Positions 1 through 6,554 are shown, counted from the first letter of the stretch. The stretch: DNA of 64,000 nt from Pseudomonas putida S13.1.2 (GCF_000498395.2 NZ_CP010979.1:6478001-6542000); one strand, 5' to 3'. Notes: a model not told the origin generated them from the letters alone. A program made the numbers and translations.

Positions 1-21
1 GACTGGCGCGAAATCGCCTAG
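1..21 (+). CDS. 3' end of an upstream gene (last six codons)
   Basis: The first 21 bases read as DWREIA followed by TAG in frame 1, then a 30-bp gap with an AGCGGAG ribosome site before purC. Too little remains to identify the product. In P. putida-group genomes I recall a metallo-beta-lactamase-fold hydrolase just upstream of purC, but that is recollection and not seen here. Confidence 0.35.
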   Translation, partial: DWREIA

Positions 22-51
22 CCCAACACCTCAAGCAAGCGGAGCCCAATC

Positions 52-762
52 ATGGAAAAACGCGACGAACTCTACCGCGGCAAGGCCAAATCGGTTTACA
101 AGACCGACGACGCCGACCGCTTGATCCTGCTGTTCCGTAACGACACTTCGGCGTTCGACGGCAAGCGTATCGAACAGCTCGACCGCAAAGGCACGGTGAA
201 CAACAAGTTCAACGCCTTCATCATGCAGAAACTGGAAGAAGCCGGCGTGCCGACCCAGTTCGACAAGCTGCTGGGCGACAACGAGTGCCTGGTGAAGAAG
301 CTGGACATGATCCCGGTCGAGTGCGTAGTGCGTAACTACGCTGCCGGCAGCCTGGTCAAGCGCCTGGGCGTGGAGGAGGGCATCAAGCTGGAGCCGTCCA
401 CCTTCGAACTGTTCCTCAAGAACGACGAGAAGGGCGACCCCTTCATCAACGAATCCCACGTTGTCGCGTTCGGCTGGGGCACCGCCGAGCAGCTGGTCGA
501 AATGAAAAAGCTGTCGCTGAAGGTCAACGAAGTGCTGACCAAGCTGTTCGATGACGCCGGCCTGCTGCTGGTCGACTTCAAGCTGGAGTTCGGCGTATTC
601 CACGGCCAGATCGTGCTGGGCGACGAGTTCAGCCCGGACGGCTGCCGCCTGTGGGACAAAGAAACCCGCAAGAAGATGGACAAGGACCGCTTCCGCCAGG
701 GCCTGGGCGACGTGATCGAAGCCTACGAAGAAGTTGCCAAGCGCCTGGGCGTGCCGCTGTAA
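52..762 (+). CDS. purC: Phosphoribosylaminoimidazole-succinocarboxamide synthase (SAICAR synthetase)
   Basis: PurC ligates L-aspartate to CAIR with ATP hydrolysis in cytosolic de novo purine synthesis. The 236-residue length is normal for the bacterial single-domain enzyme. The N-terminus contains the ATP-site segment YRGKAKSVY, and the middle contains VECVVRNYAAGS and the ELFLKNDEKGDPFINE signature. The C-terminal part carries VDFKLEFG and LGDEFSPDGCRLWD, both typical PurC motifs. The ATG is preceded by AGCGGAG with good spacing. It is followed by a tRNA gene with its own promoter, so purC is probably the last gene of its transcript. Confidence 0.97.
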   Translation: MEKRDELYRGKAKSVYKTDDADRLILLFRNDTSAFDGKRIEQLDRKGTVNNKFNAFIMQKLEEAGVPTQFDKLLGDNECLVKKLDMIPVECVVRNYAAGSLVKRLGVEEGIKLEPSTFELFLKNDEKGDPFINESHVVAFGWGTAEQLVEMKKLSLKVNEVLTKLFDDAGLLLVDFKLEFGVFHGQIVLGDEFSPDGCRLWDKETRKKMDKDRFRQGLGDVIEAYEEVAKRLGVPL

Positions 763-814
763 GCGGCGCGTTCACGCAAGCGCCTGATACCACGCGATTT
801 TTTTTAAAAAAAGG

Positions 815-843
815 TTTGCGTTTTAAAAGAACGCTGGTATGAT
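815..843 (+). promoter_or_regulatory. Sigma-70 promoter of tRNA-Ser
   Basis: TTTGCG at 815-820 and TATGAT at 838-843 are separated by exactly 17 bp, and the tRNA begins 10 bp after the -10 box. A T-rich and A-rich tract lies immediately upstream (about 798-812). Spacing and position fit a stable-RNA promoter. Confidence 0.7.
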
Positions 844-853
844 GCGCGGCATT

Positions 854-943
854 GGAGAGATGCCGGAGTGGTCGAACGGGACGGATTCGAAATCCGTTGT
901 ACTGGCAACAGTACCTAGGGTTCAAATCCCTATCTCTCCGCCA
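854..943 (+). tRNA. tRNA-Ser(CGA)
   Basis: A 90-nt class II tRNA. The acceptor stem GGAGAGA pairs with TCTCTCC. The anticodon stem-loop ACGGA-TTCGAAA-TCCGT places CGA at positions 34-36, which decodes UCG serine. A long variable arm (TGTACTGGCAACAGTACC) follows, then the T-arm GGGTTCAAATCCC and an encoded CCA. The 3' part is duplicated 4.16 kb downstream, so the gene served as an integration site. The intact copy beside the integrase gene is the functional one. Confidence 0.96.
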
Positions 944-945
944 TA
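881..945 (+). repeat. att site, integrase-proximal copy (tRNA-Ser 3' half)
   Basis: This segment recurs at 5044-5108. The two copies are identical over 890-945 and 5053-5108 (56 bp). Extended leftward by nine bases they differ only at 889 versus 5052 (G versus T), in the anticodon. The identity ends two bases after the encoded CCA. Confidence 0.9.
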
Positions 946-950
946 TTAAA

Positions 951-985
951 GGCCCCGAGCGCTGTATAGCCCTCGGGGCTTTTAT
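951..985 (+). terminator. Rho-independent terminator after tRNA-Ser
   Basis: The stem GCCCCGAG (952-959) pairs with CTCGGGGC (972-979) around a 12-nt loop, followed by TTTT. It lies six bases after the att repeat, inside the island, so the island supplies a terminator to the rebuilt tRNA gene and separates it from the integrase gene. Confidence 0.8.
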
Positions 986-1052
986 CGTTTGGCGGAATTT
1001 TGGGGAAATGGGGGTGCGTGTATTTCCCCCAAGCGTTCGCTATCATTCCGCC

Positions 1053-2030
1053 ATGGCCTACTACGAGAAGCGCGGGGACGCCTGGCGCGCCCAGATCCGC
1101 CGCAAAGGATATCCAACCCTTTCCGTCACCTTTGATACCAAGGCAGAAGCCCAGCGATGGGCCGCCGAGATCGAGGGTGACATGTTGCGTGCGCGCTTTT
1201 TCGACATGCGCGAGGCCGAGAGCACCACGCTGGCCGAGGCCCTGGATCGATACCTATCCGAGGTGACTTCTACCAAGAAGGGCGCCAAGCAGGAGCAGGT
1301 CCGCATCAAAAAGTGGAAAGAGCACAAGCTGGCCACTAAAGGCCTGGCGGCCATCCGTTCGAGTGACATGGCCGCATACCGCGATGCTGAGCTGAAGGAA
1401 GGGAAGTCGACAGCGACAGTGCGCCTCAACTTGGCTGTGATCAGCCACCTATACACGGTGGCCACAAAGGAATGGCGTATCGAAGGACTGACCAACCCTT
1501 GCCGGGCGATCCGTATGCCTAAGGGCAGCAAGGAGAGAGATCGACGCCCGACGACAGCAGAGCTCACAGCGCTTTACAAGGAAGCTGGCCAGATGAATGC
1601 TCAGCTTCCGGTGTTCATTGAGCTGGCAGTGGAGACGGCGATGCGCCGGTCTGAGCTGTTGATGCTGCGCCGCGACCAGGTGCGCGGCAAAGTGGCCTAT
1701 CTGGAAGACATCAAGAACGGCGAGCGGCGCGCCGTGGCATTGTCCTCCCGTGCGATAGCATTGCTGGAGGGCTTGCCCACACCGATCGGTGGCGGCCGGT
1801 ACTTCAGCCTGGCGCTCAACACGATCAGCAACTACTTTCCCCGGGCATGCGTGGCGGCCGGAATTGAAGGTCTGCGTCTTCACGACCTGCGCCATGAGGC
1901 TACCAGTCGCTTCTTCGAGCGCGGCTTTACGATGACGGAAGTGGCGAGCATCACCGGACATAAAACGCTGGCGATGCTCAAACGCTACACCCACTTGAGT
2001 CCTCAGGATTTAGCCGAGAAACTTGGATAG
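1053..2030 (+). CDS. Tyrosine recombinase (site-specific integrase)
   Basis: A 325-residue phage-type integrase that would insert the island into, and excise it from, the tRNA-Ser gene. An N-terminal arm-binding segment starts MAYYEKRGDAWRAQIRRKGY. A SAM-like core-binding domain covers roughly residues 65-150. The catalytic domain has the first Arg in ETAMRRSELLML, the HDLRHEATSR box, GHK near ITGHKTLAM and the nucleophile Tyr in LKRYTHLS. The open frame extends back into the tRNA, but ATG 1053 matches the usual N-terminus of this family and lies outside the att site. All catalytic residues are present, so it is probably active. The cargo genes lie downstream on the opposite strand. Confidence 0.93.
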   Translation: MAYYEKRGDAWRAQIRRKGYPTLSVTFDTKAEAQRWAAEIEGDMLRARFFDMREAESTTLAEALDRYLSEVTSTKKGAKQEQVRIKKWKEHKLATKGLAAIRSSDMAAYRDAELKEGKSTATVRLNLAVISHLYTVATKEWRIEGLTNPCRAIRMPKGSKERDRRPTTAELTALYKEAGQMNAQLPVFIELAVETAMRRSELLMLRRDQVRGKVAYLEDIKNGERRAVALSSRAIALLEGLPTPIGGGRYFSLALNTISNYFPRACVAAGIEGLRLHDLRHEATSRFFERGFTMTEVASITGHKTLAMLKRYTHLSPQDLAEKLG

Positions 2031-2055
2031 GTTAACTTAATTTTTTAATTAACCT
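2029..2055. terminator. Bidirectional AT-rich hairpin between convergent genes
   Basis: AGGTTAA (2029-2035) pairs with TTAACCT (2049-2055), with TTAATT/AATTA extending the stem around a T-run. It overlaps the end of the integrase gene and the stop of the convergent small gene, so it could terminate both. Confidence 0.6.
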
Positions 2056-2378
2056 TCGCAGGCTTTCTTCGCCAACTCCCCAGCAACCGAGCAAATTAAG
2101 GCATTGCCCCCAGCAGTGCCCATGCAGGCGGTGTAGGCAAGCTGTCCGACCAAGTCGCATTTTGAGACGCCCACCGCGTTTCCTATTGCATCGAGAACGT
2201 TGCCAGGAAATCCAGAGGTCGCTGTTCCTGGCTGTGGGGGAGGTATGGACGGGTCTGGAACTATTTCAATATCCGCAGGGACTAGTTTGAACTCAATGAG
2301 TCGATCCTTAATCCTTGCGAGCACCTCTGGAGAAACAGTATCGAGTGCTTCCTTACTTGCGTGAATTGATTTAGCCAT
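2049..2378 (-). CDS. Unrecognised small protein with four cysteines spaced every 11 residues
   Basis: 109 residues from ATG 2378, which has AGAGG upstream; an in-frame GTG at 2417 has no such site. I do not recognise a family. The N-terminal 30 residues look helical and charged, and residues 36-50 are Pro-rich (VPDPSIPPPQP). The C-terminal 50 residues are rich in Gly and Ala. Cysteines fall at 74, 85, 96 and 107, each separated by exactly ten residues, and GTAGG occurs between the second and third. This looks like a leader-plus-core peptide or a membrane-active helix, but that is inference. It is the last gene before the integrase terminator. No signal peptide is evident. Confidence 0.55.
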   Translation of the reverse strand: MAKSIHASKEALDTVSPEVLARIKDRLIEFKLVPADIEIVPDPSIPPPQPGTATSGFPGNVLDAIGNAVGVSKCDLVGQLAYTACMGTAGGNALICSVAGELAKKACEG

Positions 2379-2493
2379 TTTTATTGCCGCCTCTATTAAT
2401 AATTTATGGAGGGGCACTACTTGAGCCCGTCATTGCTGACATTATCTGTATAGCTGAGGCGCTAATGAATTGCGCGCAAGCTGACGAGTGGCA

Positions 2494-2741
2494 TTACGCC
2501 GCCCTCAGGTTAGGTGGATCTTTCCGCTTGCGCCCAAGCTTCGGCTTCTGGTGCTCCCCATCCCTACACTCAAGCAGAAACTTGCGCACGTCCTCCCTCA
2601 GCCAGCAGTGCCGATTGCCCATCTTGAAGCTCTTGGGCAACCACGGCACGCCGCGGCGAATCCCTCCCTGATTGACGCCTCGGTGCGGCCCAGCAGCTTG
2701 GCCAGGCCCTCGACCGTCAATACCTCAGTCTCTTCGCTCAT
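2494..2741 (-). pseudogene. AlpA-family regulator/excisionase, frameshifted
   Basis: From ATG 2741 the frame reads MSEETEVLTVEGLAKLLGR then TEASIREG, a helix-turn-helix start typical of AlpA/Xis-like proteins. A single missing base near 2661-2668 (GGGAGGGATT on the minus strand) then breaks it. One frame over, the product continues as IRRGVPWLPKSFKMGN, RHCWLREDVRKFLLE and a basic tail GRKRKDPPNLRAA before TAA at 2494. The combined 82-residue product has the length and helix-turn-helix-to-wing layout expected. The ATG overlaps the stop of the upstream gene (ATGA), showing original translational coupling. Such proteins normally control integrase expression or excision. It may be a true inactivation or a sequencing error. 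Confidence 0.75.
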
Positions 2742-2986
2742 ACCTTGCTCCCGGCCTGACGCGCCAGATTCTGGTTGTCGCGCTGATCTGTCACGTCAGT
2801 CGTCTTCAGTTCATTGATCACTGATTCGATGCCGGCCACATAGCTGCCAGGCCGGCCTGCCGTTGCTCCGGCCAATCGCTCTGCTACCACTTCGACCGGC
2901 GACCCCCGCAGCGAGGCGACCAGGTCAACGGCCCAGCGCCTCGCCTCCAAGTACGTGAGCCGGTTGATTGGCCCAGTTGCAGGCAT
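2738..2986 (-). CDS. Unrecognised small island protein upstream of alpA-like gene
   Basis: 82 residues, soluble, with no membrane segment: MPATGPINRLTYLEARRWAV, then LVASLRGSPVEVVAERLAG and GSYVAGIESVINELK. It ends in an ATGA overlap with the AlpA-like gene, so the two are co-translated. The frame stays open upstream of ATG 2986 as far as a TAG at 3131-3133. That stretch encodes a Pro/Ala-rich segment (KAPAPAPHAVDQGIKASGVS) but has no ATG, so the N-terminus may be longer with a rare start or may have been lost. No function can be assigned; position suggests a role in island control. Confidence 0.5.
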   Translation of the reverse strand: MPATGPINRLTYLEARRWAVDLVASLRGSPVEVVAERLAGATAGRPGSYVAGIESVINELKTTDVTDQRDNQNLARQAGSKV

Positions 2987-3175
2987 TGATACGCCTGAGG
3001 CCTTGATGCCTTGGTCGACGGCATGCGGAGCCGGTGCCGGTGCCTTTGCGGCCGATCTCGGCCTGCGCGGGTCTGACAGCCTAGAGGTAAAGGTGAGGGC
3101 CTTGCTGGCGGAGCGCCGACAGCGGATCGGCTATGACAAGCAATTGATCGCTGCAGTTGGTTCATGTCTGTGACG

Positions 3176-3931
3176 TTAAAAAAGGTTACTGAACCACGCC
3201 GAAAATTTTCCCATATTTGTGACAGCGCCCAAAACTGTGCCTACTAGAATCAAACCGGTGACGAGCGGGTGAGATTTGGCCCATTCGATCACGGCTACTG
3301 GATGTACACCTACACGATCCATCCATGTAGATTGCGTTTTCAGGGTTTTTTGATGAGCGCGATCAAAAAAGTTGGCGAACATATCGAGCTTTCGAAGAGT
3401 AGATCTGTGCATCGTTAGAAAATCTCCCGCCACGTAAGCAGCTGCCTCCTGTTCACCGGTAAGCGCGTCTTCATCGGTAACTTTGTTCAGTTCCGCCAGC
3501 CCCATGATACGGCCCTTCCGACCAGAGCTATCACTGTGCGGTGCGTACCGGTGGCCATACAGGCTTACTAGGATCCTAGCGAGATCATGTTTGTTAGCGT
3601 CTTGCAGTTCATAGGGATTCCCTCCTAACACACGATGTCGGTGCTCAACTGCATAGAAACCATAGTTGTTGTCGCGCATGTTCCAATGCAGGAACTGACA
3701 ATCGGCATGCGTTTTAAGGAAGTCAAAATACCCATCCAGCATTCGCTTCTCGATGTCGTCTAGGTTCGTCGACATGGAATCAAGCATGCCTAACAACTCA
3801 GCTGTGGCGTGAAGAGACCAAGATTTGGTCTGAGCCGATTTGAGATTCCGTATGGCTATAGATGTAACGCGAAGAGATGCACCGGTCGCATTTTCATAAA
3901 ACGATTCGCAGGAATAATGCACTACAAACAC
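3176..3931 (-). CDS. Unrecognised 251-aa protein with C-terminal membrane helix (island cargo)
   Basis: I do not recognise this family with certainty. The start is a GTG at 3931 with no clear ribosome site; in-frame ATG codons begin about 50 codons in. The middle contains a compact conserved-looking stretch, QFLHWNMRDNNYGFYAVEHR followed by HRVLGG, then LARILVSLYGHRYAPH. Around residues 165-205 lies LTGEQEAAAYVAGDFLTMHR and a helix ending FFDRAHQKTLKTQS. The last 30 residues form one hydrophobic helix (HPLVTGLILVGTVLGAVTNM), so the protein is probably anchored in the inner membrane by its C-terminus with the body in the cytosol. It lies 149 bp downstream of another unrecognised gene on the same strand, and both are AT-richer than the flanks. 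Confidence 0.65.
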   Translation of the reverse strand: MFVVHYSCESFYENATGASLRVTSIAIRNLKSAQTKSWSLHATAELLGMLDSMSTNLDDIEKRMLDGYFDFLKTHADCQFLHWNMRDNNYGFYAVEHRHRVLGGNPYELQDANKHDLARILVSLYGHRYAPHSDSSGRKGRIMGLAELNKVTDEDALTGEQEAAAYVAGDFLTMHRSTLRKLDMFANFFDRAHQKTLKTQSTWMDRVGVHPVAVIEWAKSHPLVTGLILVGTVLGAVTNMGKFSAWFSNLF

Positions 3932-4080
3932 CCGGTGTGCGTCTTGGAATAGCCTTTCTACAAGCTGGCGATGCAGATCTATCTTTCACCCGATCAATCT
4001 CTGACCCCACCACATTCCTCCTTGCTTCAGACTGTTATAGAACAGGTGTAATTCGGCTCATTGCTTATGGTGTGCAATTC

Positions 4081-4818
4081 TCACTGAAATAATGGTAGTA
4101 GAGCTACGACAGCAGGACCTGATAGCCTTACAGCATTTTCCGCTAGCTGTATTGAGTCATTAATACCACTCACCAACTCGAAAACAGAACGCATGAAGGT
4201 GATAGATTTCTCGTCCTTTTGGTCCAGAATTGTAGAGCTGTGCCGAGACATTGCCCCAATTATTCTATCAATTTCGGCTTCAATTCCATTGGTGCCAGAT
4301 ATTCTGTAAGCGATCAGTGCCTGTCGAAGTGATTCAAGGTTACTGGTAAACATCTGCTTAAGTGATGTCGGTAGCTCTGAGTTCAGGCATTGGTGTAAAA
4401 GCCTGTCGAGCGCCTCGATAAATTCTGAAGTCTGAGCATTGTTAATCTGGGGGTTGCTGTACTTTACCTGAAGTACGTGGTTGCCGAATGCCAGGGCACT
4501 TAAAGTAGTATTATCGAGATACTGCTTTGAAACATCCCATCTTGTGCTGAGATCAATTCTGGAGAAGATCAGATCGATTTTTTCGAACGGCGCAAGGTAG
4601 ATGGATGGGTCACCTTCGACTCCATCAATGAGTGCCTGCTTCGCCTCCCGCTGAAGCTGGACTAGGTCGGCCAAACGGCTCAACAGAGTACCAGCATCCC
4701 CCTCAGGTGCATCAAGGACCCGCTCCCAGACTGAGCGTGTAACCTCTGCATCCTGACGAAGGCTTGCCTCGCGAAGAATGTCGTGCAATCGACCCACAGG
4801 GTTGTTCTTGATTTCCAT
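4081..4818 (-). CDS. Unrecognised 245-aa helical protein (island cargo)
   Basis: The first gene of the two-gene cargo block. ATG 4818 follows AGAGAG; a GTG two codons earlier is also possible. The protein looks all-helical: NPVGRLHDILREASLRQDAE, then LLSRLADLVQLQREAKQALI, PFEKIDLIFSRIDLSTRWDV and LESLRQALIAYRISGTNGIE. The C-terminus ends in a short hydrophobic run (SGPAVVALLPLF). No catalytic motif is seen. Paired with the membrane-tail protein downstream and carried by a minimal island, it could belong to an immunity or anti-phage module. That is inference from context only. Confidence 0.65.
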   Translation of the reverse strand: MEIKNNPVGRLHDILREASLRQDAEVTRSVWERVLDAPEGDAGTLLSRLADLVQLQREAKQALIDGVEGDPSIYLAPFEKIDLIFSRIDLSTRWDVSKQYLDNTTLSALAFGNHVLQVKYSNPQINNAQTSEFIEALDRLLHQCLNSELPTSLKQMFTSNLESLRQALIAYRISGTNGIEAEIDRIIGAMSRHSSTILDQKDEKSITFMRSVFELVSGINDSIQLAENAVRLSGPAVVALLPLFQ

Positions 4819-4920
4819 TGTCACTCTCTAGCACAAGCAGTCATTCAAGGATCTGTCGTCAGGAAAAGCCTGGATGCCCATTCGGCGTCCCTACGGTGGT
4901 GCTGAAATGCTATCAAAGAT

Positions 4921-4952
4921 CTTGGGGGAATTCTGGGGGAATGGATCCCCCG
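4921..4952. promoter_or_regulatory. Candidate integrase arm-type repeats near the distal att site
   Basis: TTGGGGGAAT and CTGGGGGAAT occur in tandem here, followed by ATCCCCCGAAT in inverse orientation. Similar words (TTGGGGAAAT, and TTTCCCCCAA in inverse) flank 999-1035 at the integrase end. Short repeats near both att sites are usual for tyrosine integrase or Xis arm binding. Confidence 0.4.
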
Positions 4953-5043
4953 AATGGTGTGGAACACTGCTGCGTTTGTCTTTGTTCAGGTGTCTGTTTT
5001 TATTGTATTTTTCATAACTGGCGGAAAAAATATGAGGCCGAAA

Positions 5044-5108
5044 ACGGATTCTAAATCCGTTGTACTGGCAACAGTACCTAGGGTTCAAATCCCTATCTCT
5101 CCGCCATA
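5044..5108 (+). repeat. att site, distal copy (tRNA-Ser 3' fragment)
   Basis: It repeats the 3' half of tRNA-Ser, from the anticodon stem through CCATA. No tRNA 5' half precedes it, so it is a fragment and not a second tRNA. The only difference from 881-945 is T instead of G at 5052, which turns the anticodon triplet from CGA to CTA. Confidence 0.9.
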
Positions 5109-5116
5109 CAAGATCA

Positions 5117-5150
5117 AGCCCCTGGAAGCGAAAGCTTCCAGGGGCTTTTT
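5117..5150 (+). terminator. Strong terminator after distal att site
   Basis: A perfect 13-bp stem AGCCCCTGGAAGC (5117-5129) / GCTTCCAGGGGCT (5134-5146) with a GAAA tetraloop and a T5 tract. It starts nine bases after the att fragment, so it is likely the original chromosomal terminator of the tRNA gene. Its 3' arm plus tail (5136-5158) recurs at 6189-6211. Confidence 0.9.
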
Positions 5151-5205
5151 CGTTGTGCGTCGCTAAATAATTTGAAGTCAGCAGCCCCAATTGCGCGAGG
5201 CGAGC

Positions 5206-5556
5206 CTATGAGGAAGCGGGGAGCTTCTTGAGCGGTCTGACAGTGAGCTCTACACCCAAGGCAAGCATGAGCTTTTGAATAGTAGTGAAACGAGTTTTAT
5301 CGCCGCCCTTCAACGTTTTGTAAAGCGACTCACGATTCACGCCTGCGTCTTGCGCAAACTGATTCACGCCCTTGGCTTTTGCCACTTCCCCCAAGGCATG
5401 CATCAGAGTTTGCGCGTCGTTAGCCTTCATTGCCTCCGCCAGAAAAGCCGCGATGGTTTCGGGACTGTTCAGAAACCGGGAGGCCTCGAAGCGTTTGGTA
5501 TTGCTCAAATCGAGCTCAAGGATGGGCATGTCTTCGGCGGTGAATGTGTCGCTCAT
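5206..5556 (-). CDS. HigA-like antitoxin (addiction module antidote protein)
   Basis: A 116-residue DNA-binding antitoxin expected to neutralise the RelE/ParE-type toxin encoded just upstream and to repress the operon. The region FLAEAMKANDAQTLMHALGE followed by VNQFAQDAGVNRESLYKTLK is the helix-turn-helix of the HigA/addiction-antidote family. The C-terminus holds MLALGVELTVRPLKKL. Its ATG overlaps the toxin stop by four bases, so the two are translationally coupled with toxin first, the reverse of the commonest order but normal for HigBA. No partner truncation is visible. Confidence 0.85.
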   Translation of the reverse strand: MSDTFTAEDMPILELDLSNTKRFEASRFLNSPETIAAFLAEAMKANDAQTLMHALGEVAKAKGVNQFAQDAGVNRESLYKTLKGGDKTRFTTIQKLMLALGVELTVRPLKKLPASS

Positions 5557-5861
5557 CGTTGTTTACCTCGTATAACATCAAGGATTTGCTTGGCGCGATT
5601 AATGGCTCTGTGCTGGTCCGCTTTATCGCTACCGTAGAGCATCAGGTAGCGGCTCGAGCCCGTTCGTACGAAGTAGATCCGATATCCGGGACCTACAAAC
5701 ACCCGCATCTCACTGACGCCATCGCCAACTGATTCGATATCGCCAAAGCTGCCATTTTCCGCTCGTGCGAGTCTTGCGGTGACTGCACCTTTACCGATCG
5801 GATCTTTCACGCCATCCAGCCAATCGTCAAATTCCGACGTAGTGTCGATCTGATTCGGCAT
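5553..5861 (-). CDS. RelE/ParE-superfamily toxin (HigB-like addiction module killer)
   Basis: A 102-residue toxin of the killer-protein group of RelE/ParE folds, which act mostly as ribosome-dependent mRNA interferases. Characteristic parts are FDDWLDGVKDPIGKGAVTAR near the N-terminus, the strand pair GVSEMRVFVGPGYRIYFVR and the tail SDKADQHRAINRAKQILD. The gene precedes and overlaps the antitoxin gene. The pair lies just outside the tRNA island, between two near-identical terminator tails, and may be a separate insertion. Confidence 0.87.
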   Translation of the reverse strand: MPNQIDTTSEFDDWLDGVKDPIGKGAVTARLARAENGSFGDIESVGDGVSEMRVFVGPGYRIYFVRTGSSRYLMLYGSDKADQHRAINRAKQILDVIRGKQR

Positions 5862-6168
5862 GCATTAAATGTAGCCTAGTGGCTACTCCTTGTATATGAA
5901 AGATCGACGGAGTGGCGTTGCAGTCCTGTGTGGACGTGGTGACCGCCACGTAAAGGGGCGCATAGAAGTGATGGCCGCCTGTCATCGTCCGTCGTTGAAT
6001 GGCCATGACGTGATGAGGCTAAGGCGCAAGTTGAGCACTGGCAACGGCTGGAGCGGGATTGGTCTGAGTTTGGGAAATGGGCTACATCGCTGTGGAAGAT
6101 GTCGCTACCCTGCCGTCGGTCGAGGGCGCTTTTGGGTCCTTTTGCGGCGAGACGCGGTAAATAAATGC
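5862..6168. other. Intergenic region without a recognisable gene
   Basis: It contains the promoter side of the toxin-antitoxin operon. I see no protein with family features on either strand; a long plus-strand frame here runs antisense to the DUF3077 gene. Confidence 0.5.
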
Positions 6169-6211
6169 AACCCCTGGATGCATCGCGTTTCCAGGGGCTT
6201 TTTCGTTGTGC
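6169..6211 (+). terminator. Second copy of the tRNA-type terminator
   Basis: CCCCTGGA (6171-6178) pairs with TCCAGGGG (6190-6197), followed by TTTTT. The 23 bp at 6189-6211 are identical to 5136-5158, so the toxin-antitoxin segment is flanked by a direct repeat made of terminator sequence. The left arm of the stem differs from that of the first copy. Confidence 0.75.
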
Positions 6212-6246
6212 CTGGGCCTGTCCGTTGTCACGGGACAGGCCCAGCC

Positions 6247-6519
6247 TTACTTCTTCATCATCCCCAACTCAGCATCATCCAGCAGCGCCTTGGCCATCGC
6301 GCTGAGGTAGTGCGAGGCCCAGATCAGTTTCTGGTCGCCGTCCATCAGCCCGGTGATGATCAGGTCGCGCACGTAGCCCATCAGTTCGGATGCCTGTTCG
6401 CGGGCTTCCTGGCAGGGGATGCCGGGTTCGATGCGGAACAGCGGGTGGGTGTTGTTTTCGCCTTGGTAGAAGCAGGTCTTGCCGACTGTGGTGGGTTCTT
6501 TTGGGTTGTCGGTGGACAT
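6247..6519 (-). CDS. DUF3077 family protein
   Basis: A 90-residue protein of a small family found mainly in Pseudomonas, of unknown role. Diagnostic parts are the LFRIEPGIPCQEAREQASEL stretch and the closing ASHYLSAMAKALLDDAELGM. It is soluble with no signal peptide. It is followed on the same strand by a converging terminator and preceded by a REP pair, so it is probably monocistronic. No function is assigned. Confidence 0.8.
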   Translation of the reverse strand: MSTDNPKEPTTVGKTCFYQGENNTHPLFRIEPGIPCQEAREQASELMGYVRDLIITGLMDGDQKLIWASHYLSAMAKALLDDAELGMMKK

Positions 6520-6554
6520 TATTTTTACTCCCTGAAATCTTGATTGCCTGTAGT

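Larger units (their letters stand above)
890..5108. mobile_element. Small integrative island inserted in tRNA-Ser
   Basis: The segment is bounded by copies of the tRNA-Ser 3' half. It starts with a tyrosine recombinase gene reading away from the tRNA, and also carries an AlpA-like regulator remnant, three small or unrecognised genes and a two-gene AT-richer block. It has no phage structural, replication or conjugation genes, so at about 4.2 kb it is a minimal integrase-plus-cargo island. Integration has kept a complete tRNA at the integrase end and left a fragment at the far end. All cargo genes read on the strand opposite to the integrase and converge on it. Confidence 0.85.

Noticed and set aside
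852..1052. N-terminal extension of the integrase into the tRNA
   Set aside because: The extension would be translated from tRNA sequence and a terminator; ATG 1053 gives the family-typical N-terminus.
2955..3173. A 72-residue plus-strand open frame in the island
   Set aside because: It overlaps the minus-strand coupled gene, has a weak start and no recognisable features.
5044..5108. A second tRNA gene, possibly an amber suppressor with CTA anticodon
   Set aside because: Only the 3' half is present; the upstream sequence has no acceptor 5' strand, D-arm or matching promoter. It is an att fragment.
5890..6543. A 217-residue plus-strand open frame
   Set aside because: Its second half runs antisense to the DUF3077 gene, the composition is Arg/Gly/Val-biased, and the ATG has no ribosome site. 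Treated as a shadow frame.
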